Below are positions 18,244 through 25,464 of a stretch of 64,000 bases of DNA, piece after piece. Numbering within the stretch: the first letter of the stretch is position 1; every line of letters begins with the position of its first letter. The notes beneath the pieces were generated by a model, which saw only the letters and a list, made by a program, of their open reading frames with translations, did no database searches and was not told the DNA's origin. The translations under genes were made by a program, and so were the position numbers. The stretch comes from Balneolaceae bacterium (GTDB lineage: Bacteria > Bacteroidota > Rhodothermia > Balneolales > Balneolaceae). The stretch covers positions 302,142-366,141 of the forward strand of contig JAEPQH010000002.1 in assembly GCA_017640605.1 (NCBI GenBank), written 5' to 3'.

Positions 18244-18291
18244 GAATTAATGCATTTTTTTTGGGTGATACAATAGCTTTTTTTGGTGTTT

Positions 18292-18410
18292 CGTTATTTG
18301 TTATTCGTTACTCGTTATTTGTTATTTGTTAATCGTTAGTTGAAACTGATCACTAATCACTAATCACTAATCACTAAACACTCAACACAAAAAACTGATC
18401 ACTAAAACAA
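18292..18410. repeat. heptanucleotide array B (17 units in phase)
   Basis: Units CGTTATT, TGTTATT, CGTTACT and so on pass through the same TGAAACTGATCACT junction as array A, then AATCACT (three perfect copies) and related units, for 119 bp. The shared junction shows that arrays A and B have a common origin through the cassette duplication, with later divergence. Arrays and hairpins account for the whole 484-bp gap between the two cassette units. Confidence 0.92.
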
Positions 18411-18440
18411 AAAAAGCTCCCCACTTTCGGTAAAGAGCTT
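18409..18440 (-). terminator. rho-independent terminator of cassette unit 2
   Basis: On the minus strand AAGCTC pairs with GAGCTT and is followed by a T-run. It is the paralogue of the terminator at 15432-15465. Confidence 0.85.
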
Positions 18441-18459
18441 CGAAAATTTGCTTTTAAAT

Positions 18460-18489
18460 CTGTCAGACGGACTTGTAGCCGTCAGACAG
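18460..18489 (-). other. duplicated 30-nt stem-loop of cassette unit 2
   Basis: CTGTCAGACGG pairs with CCGTCAGACAG with a single central A-A mismatch around an 8-nt loop. It is the better-paired version of the unit 1 element at 15484-15513. Confidence 0.75.
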
Positions 18490-18566
18490 AGCCACTTTTT
18501 TTGAGGGATACTGCGAGTGTAGTAAGCATTTCCCGCTGCGATCTCCGGATTTTGGATTCTTAATTT

Positions 18567-18650
18567 GGTTATTCGTTAATCGTTAATTGTAACTCATAAC
18601 ACATAACTAAACCGTCGTCCGTCATCCGTCCTTCGTCGTCCGTCGTTCTA
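18567..18650. repeat. heptad array between the unit 2 hairpin and the 68-aa gene
   Basis: GGTTATT, CGTTAAT (two copies), TGTAACT, CATAACA and CATAACT pass, without losing the 7-base phase, into GTCGTCC/GTCATCC/GTCCTTC units that reach the stop codon of the second 68-aa gene. Twelve units in total. Confidence 0.88.
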
Positions 18651-18854
18651 AAGGTCAATATTGTCTTCTTCGCGGTTTTTCTTGTCGCGCAGTTTTTTGA
18701 TGGCATACGCTCCACCGGCAGCAGCAAGTAAGCTGAGTCCGCCGTCAATCGGGGCTTGCGATGGAGCCGATGGCAATCCGGGTTGAGCCTGAACAAGAGT
18801 TACCATGATCAGAACTAGAAAAAGGCTAAAAATAAGTTGAGTCGTGAATTTCAT
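18648..18854 (-). CDS. 68-aa secreted peptide with PID-CTERM-like tail, copy 2
   Basis: Same architecture as the copy at 15691-15897: signal peptide ending 'VQA', Pro/Ser linker, 'APIDGGLSLLAAAGG' hydrophobic segment and a charged tail ending 'NREEDNIDL'. Only residues 61 (Ser to Arg) and 68 (Val to Leu) differ. Near identity between copies while the partner N-terminal domains have diverged points to strong constraint or recent gene conversion. It lies 97 bp after the second T9SS gene. Confidence 0.75.
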   Translation of the reverse strand: MKFTTQLIFSLFLVLIMVTLVQAQPGLPSAPSQAPIDGGLSLLAAAGGAYAIKKLRDKKNREEDNIDL

Positions 18855-18886
18855 GTCAATGGAATTAAAGATTAAAAATTCAAAAT

Positions 18887-18931
18887 TTAAAATGGGGCTT
18901 CCTTAACGAGTGCTCAGCCCACATTTTAAAT
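18887..18931 (-). other. intercistronic stem-loop of cassette unit 2
   Basis: TTTAAAATGGGGCT and AGCCCACATTTTAAA pair between the T9SS gene and its 68-aa partner, as in unit 1, but the loop sequence differs slightly. Confidence 0.65.
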
Positions 18932-18951
18932 CTTTCATTTTTCATTTTGAA

Positions 18952-20979
18952 TTATTTAATAAGTGTCATCTTACGGGTGATGGATTGTCCACCGGCTTCG
19001 AGGCGGTAGTAATACATCCCTGAAGCGGCTCCGGCGGCGTTCCAACGTACGTTGTATTGCCCCGCTGCTTTCGTCTCATCTACCAATGTGGCCACTTTTT
19101 GTCCCATCAGGTTATACACGCTAATGTTAACCGCTCCGGCTTCCTGTACGCTGTAAGAAATAGTGGTGCTTGGGTTAAACGGATTCGGGTAGTTCTGCTC
19201 CAAAGCAAACAGCGCAGGTGTTTCCTCGGATTCGTTGGAAACAGAGGTCGGGCGGATCGTGATTCCGAAGCGGTTACCTTCTGCTTTCGCTTTCATAGCT
19301 ACAGCCGCAGGACCACTAAGCAAGCTCAATGGATTACTGCTTACTTTTGCATGCGCCGCCTGGAAGAACGTGTATTCACTCTCATCACGCATATTGATGT
19401 TCGCACCGGTTTCGTAATCATGTAAGATTAGCTCCCACTCTCCAGGAATAGTTTCTAAGCCATTCCAAGCAAAGGTAAAGTCACCGGAAACACCCACCAT
19501 TTGTGGCTGAAGAGACAGTGTGACTTCTTCTTCCAAGTTGTACGGTAAGGACTCCACTGATTTTAGAATATCGTTTGACTCGAAAGCCATAATGGCGTAG
19601 GCTGGTATTAGAGGAATTAATTTACCTGAATCATCAAGATCGTATTCAAATGAAGCGTCGCTTCGGAATGCGATTCTAAGATCTTCGTCAATGCTATTGT
19701 CGGAAGAAAGAGTAAAGTTGATATCTCCACGCTGATTTACTGACTTGAAATAAGTACCGGATGTACTTGAAGTCGTTTTTCCTGAGGTTGGGAAAGTTAG
19801 AGTAGCAGCATTAGCTGTTGCATCTTTCTGCACCCAAAACCCTTGCCATGGGGCAATAATAAAACCGCTATCATCTGTTCGGTCTTGACCAACATAGGAA
19901 CTACCATTCCAGAAATGTATAGTATTCTGAATGGCCGCTACACTTGATACTAAGTTATTTGTATTGAAATTTGAAGCGAATGGATTCCCAACCAAAGTAT
20001 ATCCACTTGCAGCTGGATTTAATGTAACAGCAACATCACTTGAAGGTTCAGATCCCGAAGCATCCAAGGTTACAGGCAGCGTTGAACTTCCATTAGTGGT
20101 ATTATTGTAGAAGTATAGACCAAATCCATAGCCATCTCCCCAGGCGGTGGATACGTTGGTTGGTTTTTCAAACTCTGCATCATTATCGTAAATAATAAAA
20201 TTCGTAGTTGATGACGCATCATCTCCACCGGTTACCCCTTGAACCGGAGTGTCATCGGATACATCTTGAACTGTACCACCTGTTTTTGGAAGAGAAAGCA
20301 GCCTCCAGCCAGCCGAACCGGATATAATTTTACTCGGATTGGAATTAGTACCTAGAATTTCAATCTGATCAATGGCAATATCTTCATCGCCAGAGTTTAA
20401 GTTAAACTCTATGGTTAAATCTAGTGAGCTTCCAGTACCTGTAATGTTAGCACTAAATTGTGAGAATGCATCTGTAATTTCACTACCATCACCGTTTCCA
20501 TCAAAATTAGTATCAATACCGGGAGGGCCATTCGTAGTATCGCCTAATGTTTCAATCCATAGTAAATTAGTTGTAGTTCCTTCATCAATATCATATGTAA
20601 AGCGAACGTAATCTGAAGCATCCCAATGTTCACTACTACCAGTTGCATCTTCAGCTAGATAAACCCTCAGAATTAAACTGGTGTATCCTGAAATATCAAT
20701 ATCATTAATTGATAAACTAACTGGTAATGTTGCACCTTCTCCGTCTATATCCTGAGCGCCGAAATAGAAACTGCCCTGTTGATTGGTAAATGATTCACCA
20801 GAAATATCGCTACCATCAGTTCTTTTAAAATAATCTTTACTGTTGTCAGTAAACTCTGTGATGGAAGGTGTGTAATAAACTTGAGAATCTTCGAAGTCTT
20901 CAAGTAAAATTGTGCTTTGCCCAAAGCTCGTCCCGAGAAAGCATAAGCTCATCCCTATTGATAGTAAAAATCGTTTCAT
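18952..20979 (-). CDS. T9SS type A sorting-domain surface protein, cassette copy 2
   Basis: A 675-residue paralogue. Signal peptide 1-20 ('MKRFLLSIGMSLCFLGTSFG'); an N-terminal jelly-roll-like domain to about residue 215, starting 'ILLEDFEDSQVYYTPS', unrelated to that of copy 1; a shared middle region from 'GSAGWRLLSLPKTGG'; and the sorting domain at 589-675. The middle region is alike in protein but clearly diverged in DNA, whereas the last ~640 bp are almost identical to copy 1, a mosaic that suggests gene conversion of the tail. Expected to be exported through SprA; role unknown. Confidence 0.85.
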   Translation of the reverse strand: MKRFLLSIGMSLCFLGTSFGQSTILLEDFEDSQVYYTPSITEFTDNSKDYFKRTDGSDISGESFTNQQGSFYFGAQDIDGEGATLPVSLSINDIDISGYTSLILRVYLAEDATGSSEHWDASDYVRFTYDIDEGTTTNLLWIETLGDTTNGPPGIDTNFDGNGDGSEITDAFSQFSANITGTGSSLDLTIEFNLNSGDEDIAIDQIEILGTNSNPSKIISGSAGWRLLSLPKTGGTVQDVSDDTPVQGVTGGDDASSTTNFIIYDNDAEFEKPTNVSTAWGDGYGFGLYFYNNTTNGSSTLPVTLDASGSEPSSDVAVTLNPAASGYTLVGNPFASNFNTNNLVSSVAAIQNTIHFWNGSSYVGQDRTDDSGFIIAPWQGFWVQKDATANAATLTFPTSGKTTSSTSGTYFKSVNQRGDINFTLSSDNSIDEDLRIAFRSDASFEYDLDDSGKLIPLIPAYAIMAFESNDILKSVESLPYNLEEEVTLSLQPQMVGVSGDFTFAWNGLETIPGEWELILHDYETGANINMRDESEYTFFQAAHAKVSSNPLSLLSGPAAVAMKAKAEGNRFGITIRPTSVSNESEETPALFALEQNYPNPFNPSTTISYSVQEAGAVNISVYNLMGQKVATLVDETKAAGQYNVRWNAAGAASGMYYYRLEAGGQSITRKMTLIK

Positions 20980-21103
20980 GTAGTTGGTTTGTAGTTAGTA
21001 GAATTGATAGGTAGATACTAACCAATCACTTCCAGCAAACAAAACCGCTACGTAACCTAAGCGTTAAGATTAGATTAGAAGTTTTTAATTTTTAGAGAGA
21101 GAG

Positions 21104-21243
21104 GACGGAGGACTGACGAAAGACGGATGACCAACGACGGATGACCGACGACGGACGATTAACGATTAACAAATAAAGACAAAGGACGAACGACGGAGGA
21201 CGGACGAGTAACGAGTAACGAGTAACGAGTAACGAGTAACAAA
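21104..21243. repeat. heptanucleotide array C (20 units, exactly 140 bp)
   Basis: From GACGGAG at 21104 to TAACAAA at 21243 the sequence splits into exactly 20 seven-base units without one slip: GGATGAC, CAACGAC, CGACGAC, GGACGAT, TAACGAT, then four perfect TAACGAG. The two end families are reverse complements of the GTCNTCC and CGTTATT types in arrays A and B. It occupies the gap between the dehydrogenase stop and cassette copy 2. Confidence 0.93.
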
Positions 21244-21259
21244 AAAACCAATAACCAGA

Positions 21260-22111
21260 TCAATACGAATAAAACCCGGCTCCTGTCTTATTTCCCAGTT
21301 TTCCGGCGTCTACCATTTTAATAAGTAAGGGGCACGGGCGGTATTTAGGATCTTTGAAGCCTTCGTAGAGAACATTTAAAATGTCTAAGCATACATCCAG
21401 TCCGATAAAATCGGCCAAGCGTAGCGGTCCCATAGGATGAGCCATACCAAGTTTCATCACCTCATCAACATGCTCGGGAGTGGCAACGCCTTCATACACG
21501 GCAAAAATGGCTTCGTTAATCATAGGCATTAACACACGATTGCTTACAAAGCCGGGCATATCATTAACGGGAACGGGCACTTTAGCCAACACTTTAGAAG
21601 TAGCTTCTACCACTTCATAAGTTTCGTCGGAAGTTTCCAAACCTCGTACGATTTCTACCAGTTTCATAACCGGTACGGGATTAAAGAAATGCATCCCAAT
21701 AAACTTTTCAGGTCGATCGGTTAAGGCCGCCAGTTTTGTGATAGAAATGGAGGAAGTATTACTGGCAAAAATGGTATGCTCGGGCGCTGCTTCATTGACG
21801 GCGCTCCACACTGTTTTTTTGATATCCAGATTTTCCGGAACGGCTTCAACCACCAAATCAACATCCTTCACTCCTTCCTCAACATCCAAAAACACCGAAA
21901 TACTATCTAAAGTAGCTACTTTTTGTTGTGCATCGATTTTTTCTTTCTGCACCATGCGTTCCAGATTTTTATCGATGGTAGCCATCGCACGATCGGCATA
22001 TTCCTGCTTGGTTTCGATCAAATTTACGGGAATTCGATTCATGGCAAATATATGCGCAATGCCGTTTCCCATAGTTCCGCCACCGATTACTGCTACTTTC
22101 TTGATGTCCAT
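21260..22111 (-). CDS. 3-hydroxybutyryl-CoA dehydrogenase family protein
   Basis: A 283-residue 3-hydroxyacyl-CoA dehydrogenase. Rossmann motif 'VAVIGGGTMGNGIAHIF' at the N-terminus; 'LVVEAVPENLDIKK' and 'IFASNTSSISI'; catalytic 'GMHFFNPVPVMKLVEIV' (His) and 'VPVNDMPGFVSNRVL'; C-terminal dimerisation domain ending 'GNKTGAGFYSY'. Stand-alone enzymes of this length reduce acetoacetyl-CoA or oxidise 3-hydroxyacyl-CoA with NAD(P) in beta-oxidation, butyrate or aromatic catabolism. No thiolase or crotonase is adjacent, so the pathway is open. Confidence 0.92.
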   Translation of the reverse strand: MDIKKVAVIGGGTMGNGIAHIFAMNRIPVNLIETKQEYADRAMATIDKNLERMVQKEKIDAQQKVATLDSISVFLDVEEGVKDVDLVVEAVPENLDIKKTVWSAVNEAAPEHTIFASNTSSISITKLAALTDRPEKFIGMHFFNPVPVMKLVEIVRGLETSDETYEVVEATSKVLAKVPVPVNDMPGFVSNRVLMPMINEAIFAVYEGVATPEHVDEVMKLGMAHPMGPLRLADFIGLDVCLDILNVLYEGFKDPKYRPCPLLIKMVDAGKLGNKTGAGFYSY

Positions 22112-22154
22112 AACTGACTTTTGTTCTTGATTTCTTGATTCATGTGTTAGAGAA

Positions 22155-22217
22155 GTGAAAAGTGAAAAGGCAAAAATTTTCGCTTTTCACTTCTAACTTT
22201 TGCCTTTTCAAAATCAC
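22155..22217. repeat. heptad array D folded as an inverted repeat
   Basis: GTGAAAA, GTGAAAA, GGCAAAA, ATTTTCG, CTTTTCA, CTTCTAA, CTTTTGC, CTTTTCA, AAATCAC: nine units in phase whose second half is roughly the reverse complement of the first, so that two alternative hairpins can form. It lies in the 353-bp gap between the dehydrogenase and folE. Confidence 0.8.
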
Positions 22218-22244
22218 TAAAAACTACACGAAATGGTACCGACT

Positions 22245-22261
22245 TTGGAAGCGCTTTTCAA
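22245..22261. promoter_or_regulatory. AAGCGCTT-centred palindromic site upstream of folE and the dehydrogenase
   Basis: TTGGAAGCGCTTTTCAA carries a perfect 8-bp palindrome and imperfect flanks, 134 bp from the dehydrogenase start and 204 bp from folE. It has the LacI-like core seen at 9514-9527. The remaining ~200 bp before folE show no other clear element. Confidence 0.4.
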
Positions 22262-22464
22262 CCAAAATTTAGCTTTTTAAAGAGCTTTTTCTTTTATCGC
22301 TTTTGTGTGATGTACTTCTCGAAATTACGATGCTGATTCCACCAAATTAACACCGATTAAACGCTGTAAGTTATCATGCAATTCAATTCAGGAACTCTTA
22401 TTTTTAGGGTTCTGTTTTAAATGCTCCGTAAGAGGTAAGCAATCATTTAAATCCTTCAAGCACA

Positions 22465-23151
22465 TTGAATAACAAATCAGACGCAGATCAATTAGAGGTC
22501 ATCGAAGAACTTGGCGATGCACACGTCGGAACATCAGAATTAACTCCACTTAGAGCAGATGCATTCGACCTCAGCGATAACGAAAAAATTGACATTATCA
22601 GAGAGCATTTCGCAAAAATCATGGAAACGCTTGGCTTGGATTTAACCGACGACAGTTTGAGAGGCACTCCTCAGCGTGTTGCAAAAATGTACGTTAAGGA
22701 AATATTTAATGGTCTGAATCCCGCTAATCGGCCTGAAGCCCGCACCTTCAACAATGGCTACGATTACAGCGACATGGTTATCGAGAAGAACATTCAGGTT
22801 ACTTCTTTCTGTGAGCATCACTTTCTCCCCTTTATTGGTAAGGCGCATGTAGCTTACATTTCAAAAGGGAAGGTAATCGGTCTTTCTAAAATTAACCGAT
22901 TGGTAGATTATTACTCGCGCCGGCCATCAGTTCAAGAACGCTTAACGCTTCAAATTGCCGATGCTCTGGCTGAAGCTATGGAAACCGACGATGTGGCTGT
23001 TTTTATTGATAGCAAACACCTATGCGTTTCTACCCGTGGTATTAAAGACCAAAGCAGTAGCACCATCACATCAGAATTTCGGGGAGCGTTTAAGCAAAAA
23101 GACGTTCAGCAGAAATTCATCGACTTCATTAAAACCAATACCGAGCTTTAA
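22465..23151 (+). CDS. folE: GTP cyclohydrolase I
   Basis: A 228-residue GTP cyclohydrolase I with 'GLDLTDDSLRGTPQRVAKMY', zinc and substrate motifs 'VTSFCEHHFLPFIGKAHVAY' and 'LSKINRLVDYYSRRPSVQERL', and 'HLCVSTRGIKDQSSST' near the end. The Cys/His/His/Cys zinc and acid-base set is complete. It makes dihydroneopterin triphosphate for folate or pterin synthesis. The frame begins with TTG at 22465; the next Met is inside the domain, so a TTG start is required or very likely. It is followed by cysS after 6 bp. Confidence 0.95.
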   Translation: MNNKSDADQLEVIEELGDAHVGTSELTPLRADAFDLSDNEKIDIIREHFAKIMETLGLDLTDDSLRGTPQRVAKMYVKEIFNGLNPANRPEARTFNNGYDYSDMVIEKNIQVTSFCEHHFLPFIGKAHVAYISKGKVIGLSKINRLVDYYSRRPSVQERLTLQIADALAEAMETDDVAVFIDSKHLCVSTRGIKDQSSSTITSEFRGAFKQKDVQQKFIDFIKTNTEL

Positions 23152-23157
23152 ATCGTT

Positions 23158-24609
23158 TTGGCCGAACAAGAACTTCACGTCTACAACACACTTACCCGAA
23201 AAAAAGAACGGTTTGAACCGCTAAATCCTCCTTTTGTGGGCATGTATGTTTGTGGCCCCACCGTTTATGGAGATGCGCATTTAGGCCATGCCAAAAGTTA
23301 TGTCTCTTTTGATGTGGTACTTCGCTATCTCCGATTTCTAGAGTACAAAGTTAAGTATGTGCAAAACATCACCGATGTTGGACATTTAGTGGGCGATGGT
23401 GATGAAGGCGAAGATAAACTGGCTAAAAAAGCTCGCATCGAGCAAATCGATCCGATGCAGGTTGCCGAACAGTACACCTTCACCTACTTCCGCGATATGG
23501 ATGCATTGAATGTACTACGACCGGATATTGCACCACGGGCAACCGGACATATTCCCGAGCAAATCGCCATGATCAAGAAATTGATAGAGAAAGGTCATGC
23601 TTACGACACTAACGGAAATGTGTATTTTGATGTGGCTTCCGATCCGAATTACGGGAAATTAAGTGGACGTAGCCTTGAGGATGCAGAATCAGGAACCCGA
23701 GTAGATATCGCATCCGACAAGAAAAATCTCGCCGATTTTGCGCTTTGGAAAAAAGCTGATACCGATCATTTAATGAAATGGGATTCTCCATGGAGCGTAG
23801 GTTATCCGGGCTGGCATATCGAGTGTTCGGCGATGAGTACAAAATATCTGGGCGAAAGCTTTGACATCCACGGCGGTGGATTGGAAAATCAGTTTCCACA
23901 TCATGAATGTGAAATTGCCCAATCCGAATGCGCACACGATTCGCAGTTTGTAAAGTACTGGATGCACAACAACATGGTTACCCTGGAAGGACAAAAAATG
24001 GGTAAATCGTTGGGTAATGCTATCAACTTGCATGAGTTTTTTACAGGCGATCATAAATTATTGACCCGAGCCTGGAATCCGGAAGTGATTCGGTTTTTCT
24101 TGCTGCAAAGTCATTATCGAAGTACCACCGATTTCTCTGAAAATGCGTTAGAAGCAGCAGAAACGGGATTAAAGAATTTGCACTCGATAGTTAACGCCAT
24201 CGAAAAAAGTACAGCCGGAAATGGTAACGAATACCCGGTTGAAGATTTCCTTAACGATTTTAAAGCCGTGATGAACGACGATTTTAATTCGGCTCAAGGA
24301 ATCGCAGTGGTTTTTGAACATGGAAAGGAACTTCGGAAAAGAATTACGGGTGGCACAACTCCTTCAAATATGAAGGAAGTAAAATCTGCATTTAGAAAGG
24401 TTGTAGATGAAGTACTTGGAATTTGGCCGTCGAATGATGCCGGTGGTTCAAATTTAACCGAAGGTTTAGTAGAGCTTTTGATTGAAATCAGAAAAGAGGC
24501 TCGAACGAATAAAGATTTTGCGCTTTCGGATAAAATTAGAGACGATTTGAAAGCAATTGGTGTGCAGTTGAAAGATGGAAAAGACGGTACCACCTATGAG
24601 TTGGATTAA
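23158..24609 (+). CDS. cysS: cysteinyl-tRNA synthetase
   Basis: A 483-residue class I synthetase: zinc Cys32 in '[18 protein letters not shown]' (HLGH, residues 41-44), zinc ligands Cys223, His248 and Glu252, and signature loop KMGKS at 280-284, with Gly in place of the usual Ser. The helical-bundle C-terminal region carries '[20 protein letters not shown]', typical of CysRS. Start is TTG at 23158, directly giving the normal family N-terminus. Its stop overlaps the yidD start (TAATG), indicating an operon folE-cysS-yidD. Confidence 0.96.
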   Translation: MAEQELHVYNTLTRKKERFEPLNPPFVGMYVCGPTVYGDAHLGHAKSYVSFDVVLRYLRFLEYKVKYVQNITDVGHLVGDGDEGEDKLAKKARIEQIDPMQVAEQYTFTYFRDMDALNVLRPDIAPRATGHIPEQIAMIKKLIEKGHAYDTNGNVYFDVASDPNYGKLSGRSLEDAESGTRVDIASDKKNLADFALWKKADTDHLMKWDSPWSVGYPGWHIECSAMSTKYLGESFDIHGGGLENQFPHHECEIAQSECAHDSQFVKYWMHNNMVTLEGQKMGKSLGNAINLHEFFTGDHKLLTRAWNPEVIRFFLLQSHYRSTTDFSENALEAAETGLKNLHSIVNAIEKSTAGNGNEYPVEDFLNDFKAVMNDDFNSAQGIAVVFEHGKELRKRITGGTTPSNMKEVKSAFRKVVDEVLGIWPSNDAGGSNLTEGLVELLIEIRKEARTNKDFALSDKIRDDLKAIGVQLKDGKDGTTYELD

Positions 24610-24878
24610 TGCAAATCATCAACAAAATAGCACGTGCATTAATTGTTGGGCTGGTTCGATTTTATCAACTTGCGATTTCTCCCTGGCTGGGTAAGTCGTG
24701 TAGGTATTCCCCTACCTGTTCGCAATATATGATTGAAGCAGTGAACGAATGGGGAGCATTGAAAGGATTTTGGTTGGGATTAAAACGTGTTGGAAGATGT
24801 CACCCTTGGGGTGGTCACGGTTTTGATCCTGTTCCCGAGAATCCGAAAAAGAACATACATTTAGAATCACGCGATTAA
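24609..24878 (+). CDS. yidD: membrane protein insertion efficiency factor
   Basis: The 89-residue product contains the YidD signature '[20 protein letters not shown]' and '[13 protein letters not shown]'. It is a small membrane-associated protein that aids YidC-dependent insertion. The family usually sits between rnpA and yidC; here it is instead coupled to cysS, a rearrangement that is common outside Proteobacteria. Confidence 0.95.
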   Translation: MQIINKIARALIVGLVRFYQLAISPWLGKSCRYSPTCSQYMIEAVNEWGALKGFWLGLKRVGRCHPWGGHGFDPVPENPKKNIHLESRD

Positions 24879-24915
24879 CTATAAATCGCTATTTGTTAAT
24901 TGAAAAATACTATTC

Positions 24916-25398
24916 ATGAGTGAAGTAACATTTAAAGAACGCAAAACCGTGTATCAGGTTGAAGAGGAAAAAGATCTGGCACCAAAGTTTGATGAAAACG
25001 GTTTAATTCCCGTAGTAACTACCGATTTTACCTCCGGCGAACTGCTGATGCACGGTTACATGAATGTAGAAGCATTCAAAAAAACCATTGAACTGGGCGA
25101 AGCGGTGTATTATAGCCGAAGTCGTGAAGTTTTATGGCATAAAGGCGCTACATCCGGTCTCACTCAAATCGTAAAAGAAATGCGCATCGACGATGATCAG
25201 GACTGTGTTTGGTTACGCGTTGAGGTTCAGGGCAACGGGGCTAGCTGCCATGTGGGTTATCGTTCTTGTTTCTATCGAAGCGTACCTACCGGACAAGAGT
25301 TTTTTGAAAAAGATGGCGAATTAAAGTTTGAAGAAACCGAGAAGGTGTTCGATCCTGAAGAAGTGTATGGCGATGCGCCTAATCCGACTAAGTTATAA
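24916..25398 (+). CDS. hisI: phosphoribosyl-AMP cyclohydrolase
   Basis: A 160-residue stand-alone PRA-CH with '[34 protein letters not shown]', where Asn/Arg replace a few common residues, the Mg site '[12 protein letters not shown]', and the zinc cysteines of '[14 protein letters not shown]'. It opens the purine ring of phosphoribosyl-AMP in histidine synthesis. The HisE pyrophosphohydrolase domain is absent and must be encoded elsewhere. A strong terminator follows. Confidence 0.93.
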   Translation: MSEVTFKERKTVYQVEEEKDLAPKFDENGLIPVVTTDFTSGELLMHGYMNVEAFKKTIELGEAVYYSRSREVLWHKGATSGLTQIVKEMRIDDDQDCVWLRVEVQGNGASCHVGYRSCFYRSVPTGQEFFEKDGELKFEETEKVFDPEEVYGDAPNPTKL

Positions 25399-25411
25399 GG
25401 ATGATAAAAAT

Positions 25412-25451
25412 GTAGCAGTAATATAAAGTTACTGCTACGCTTCATTTTTTC
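25412..25451 (+). terminator. terminator after hisI
   Basis: GTAGCAGTAA pairs perfectly with TTACTGCTAC across a 7-nt loop and is followed by GCTTCATTTTTT. It separates hisI from the convergent DoxX-GIN gene. Confidence 0.9.
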
Positions 25452-25464
25452 TGTCGATGTTTCA

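Noticed and set aside
15272..21243. CRISPR array
   Set aside because: Repeats are 7 bp, contiguous and without spacers, and there are no cas genes.
22265..22464. Riboswitch upstream of folE
   Set aside because: The region is AT-rich with only weak pairing; no conserved pteridine, preQ1 or tetrahydrofolate aptamer core could be recognised.
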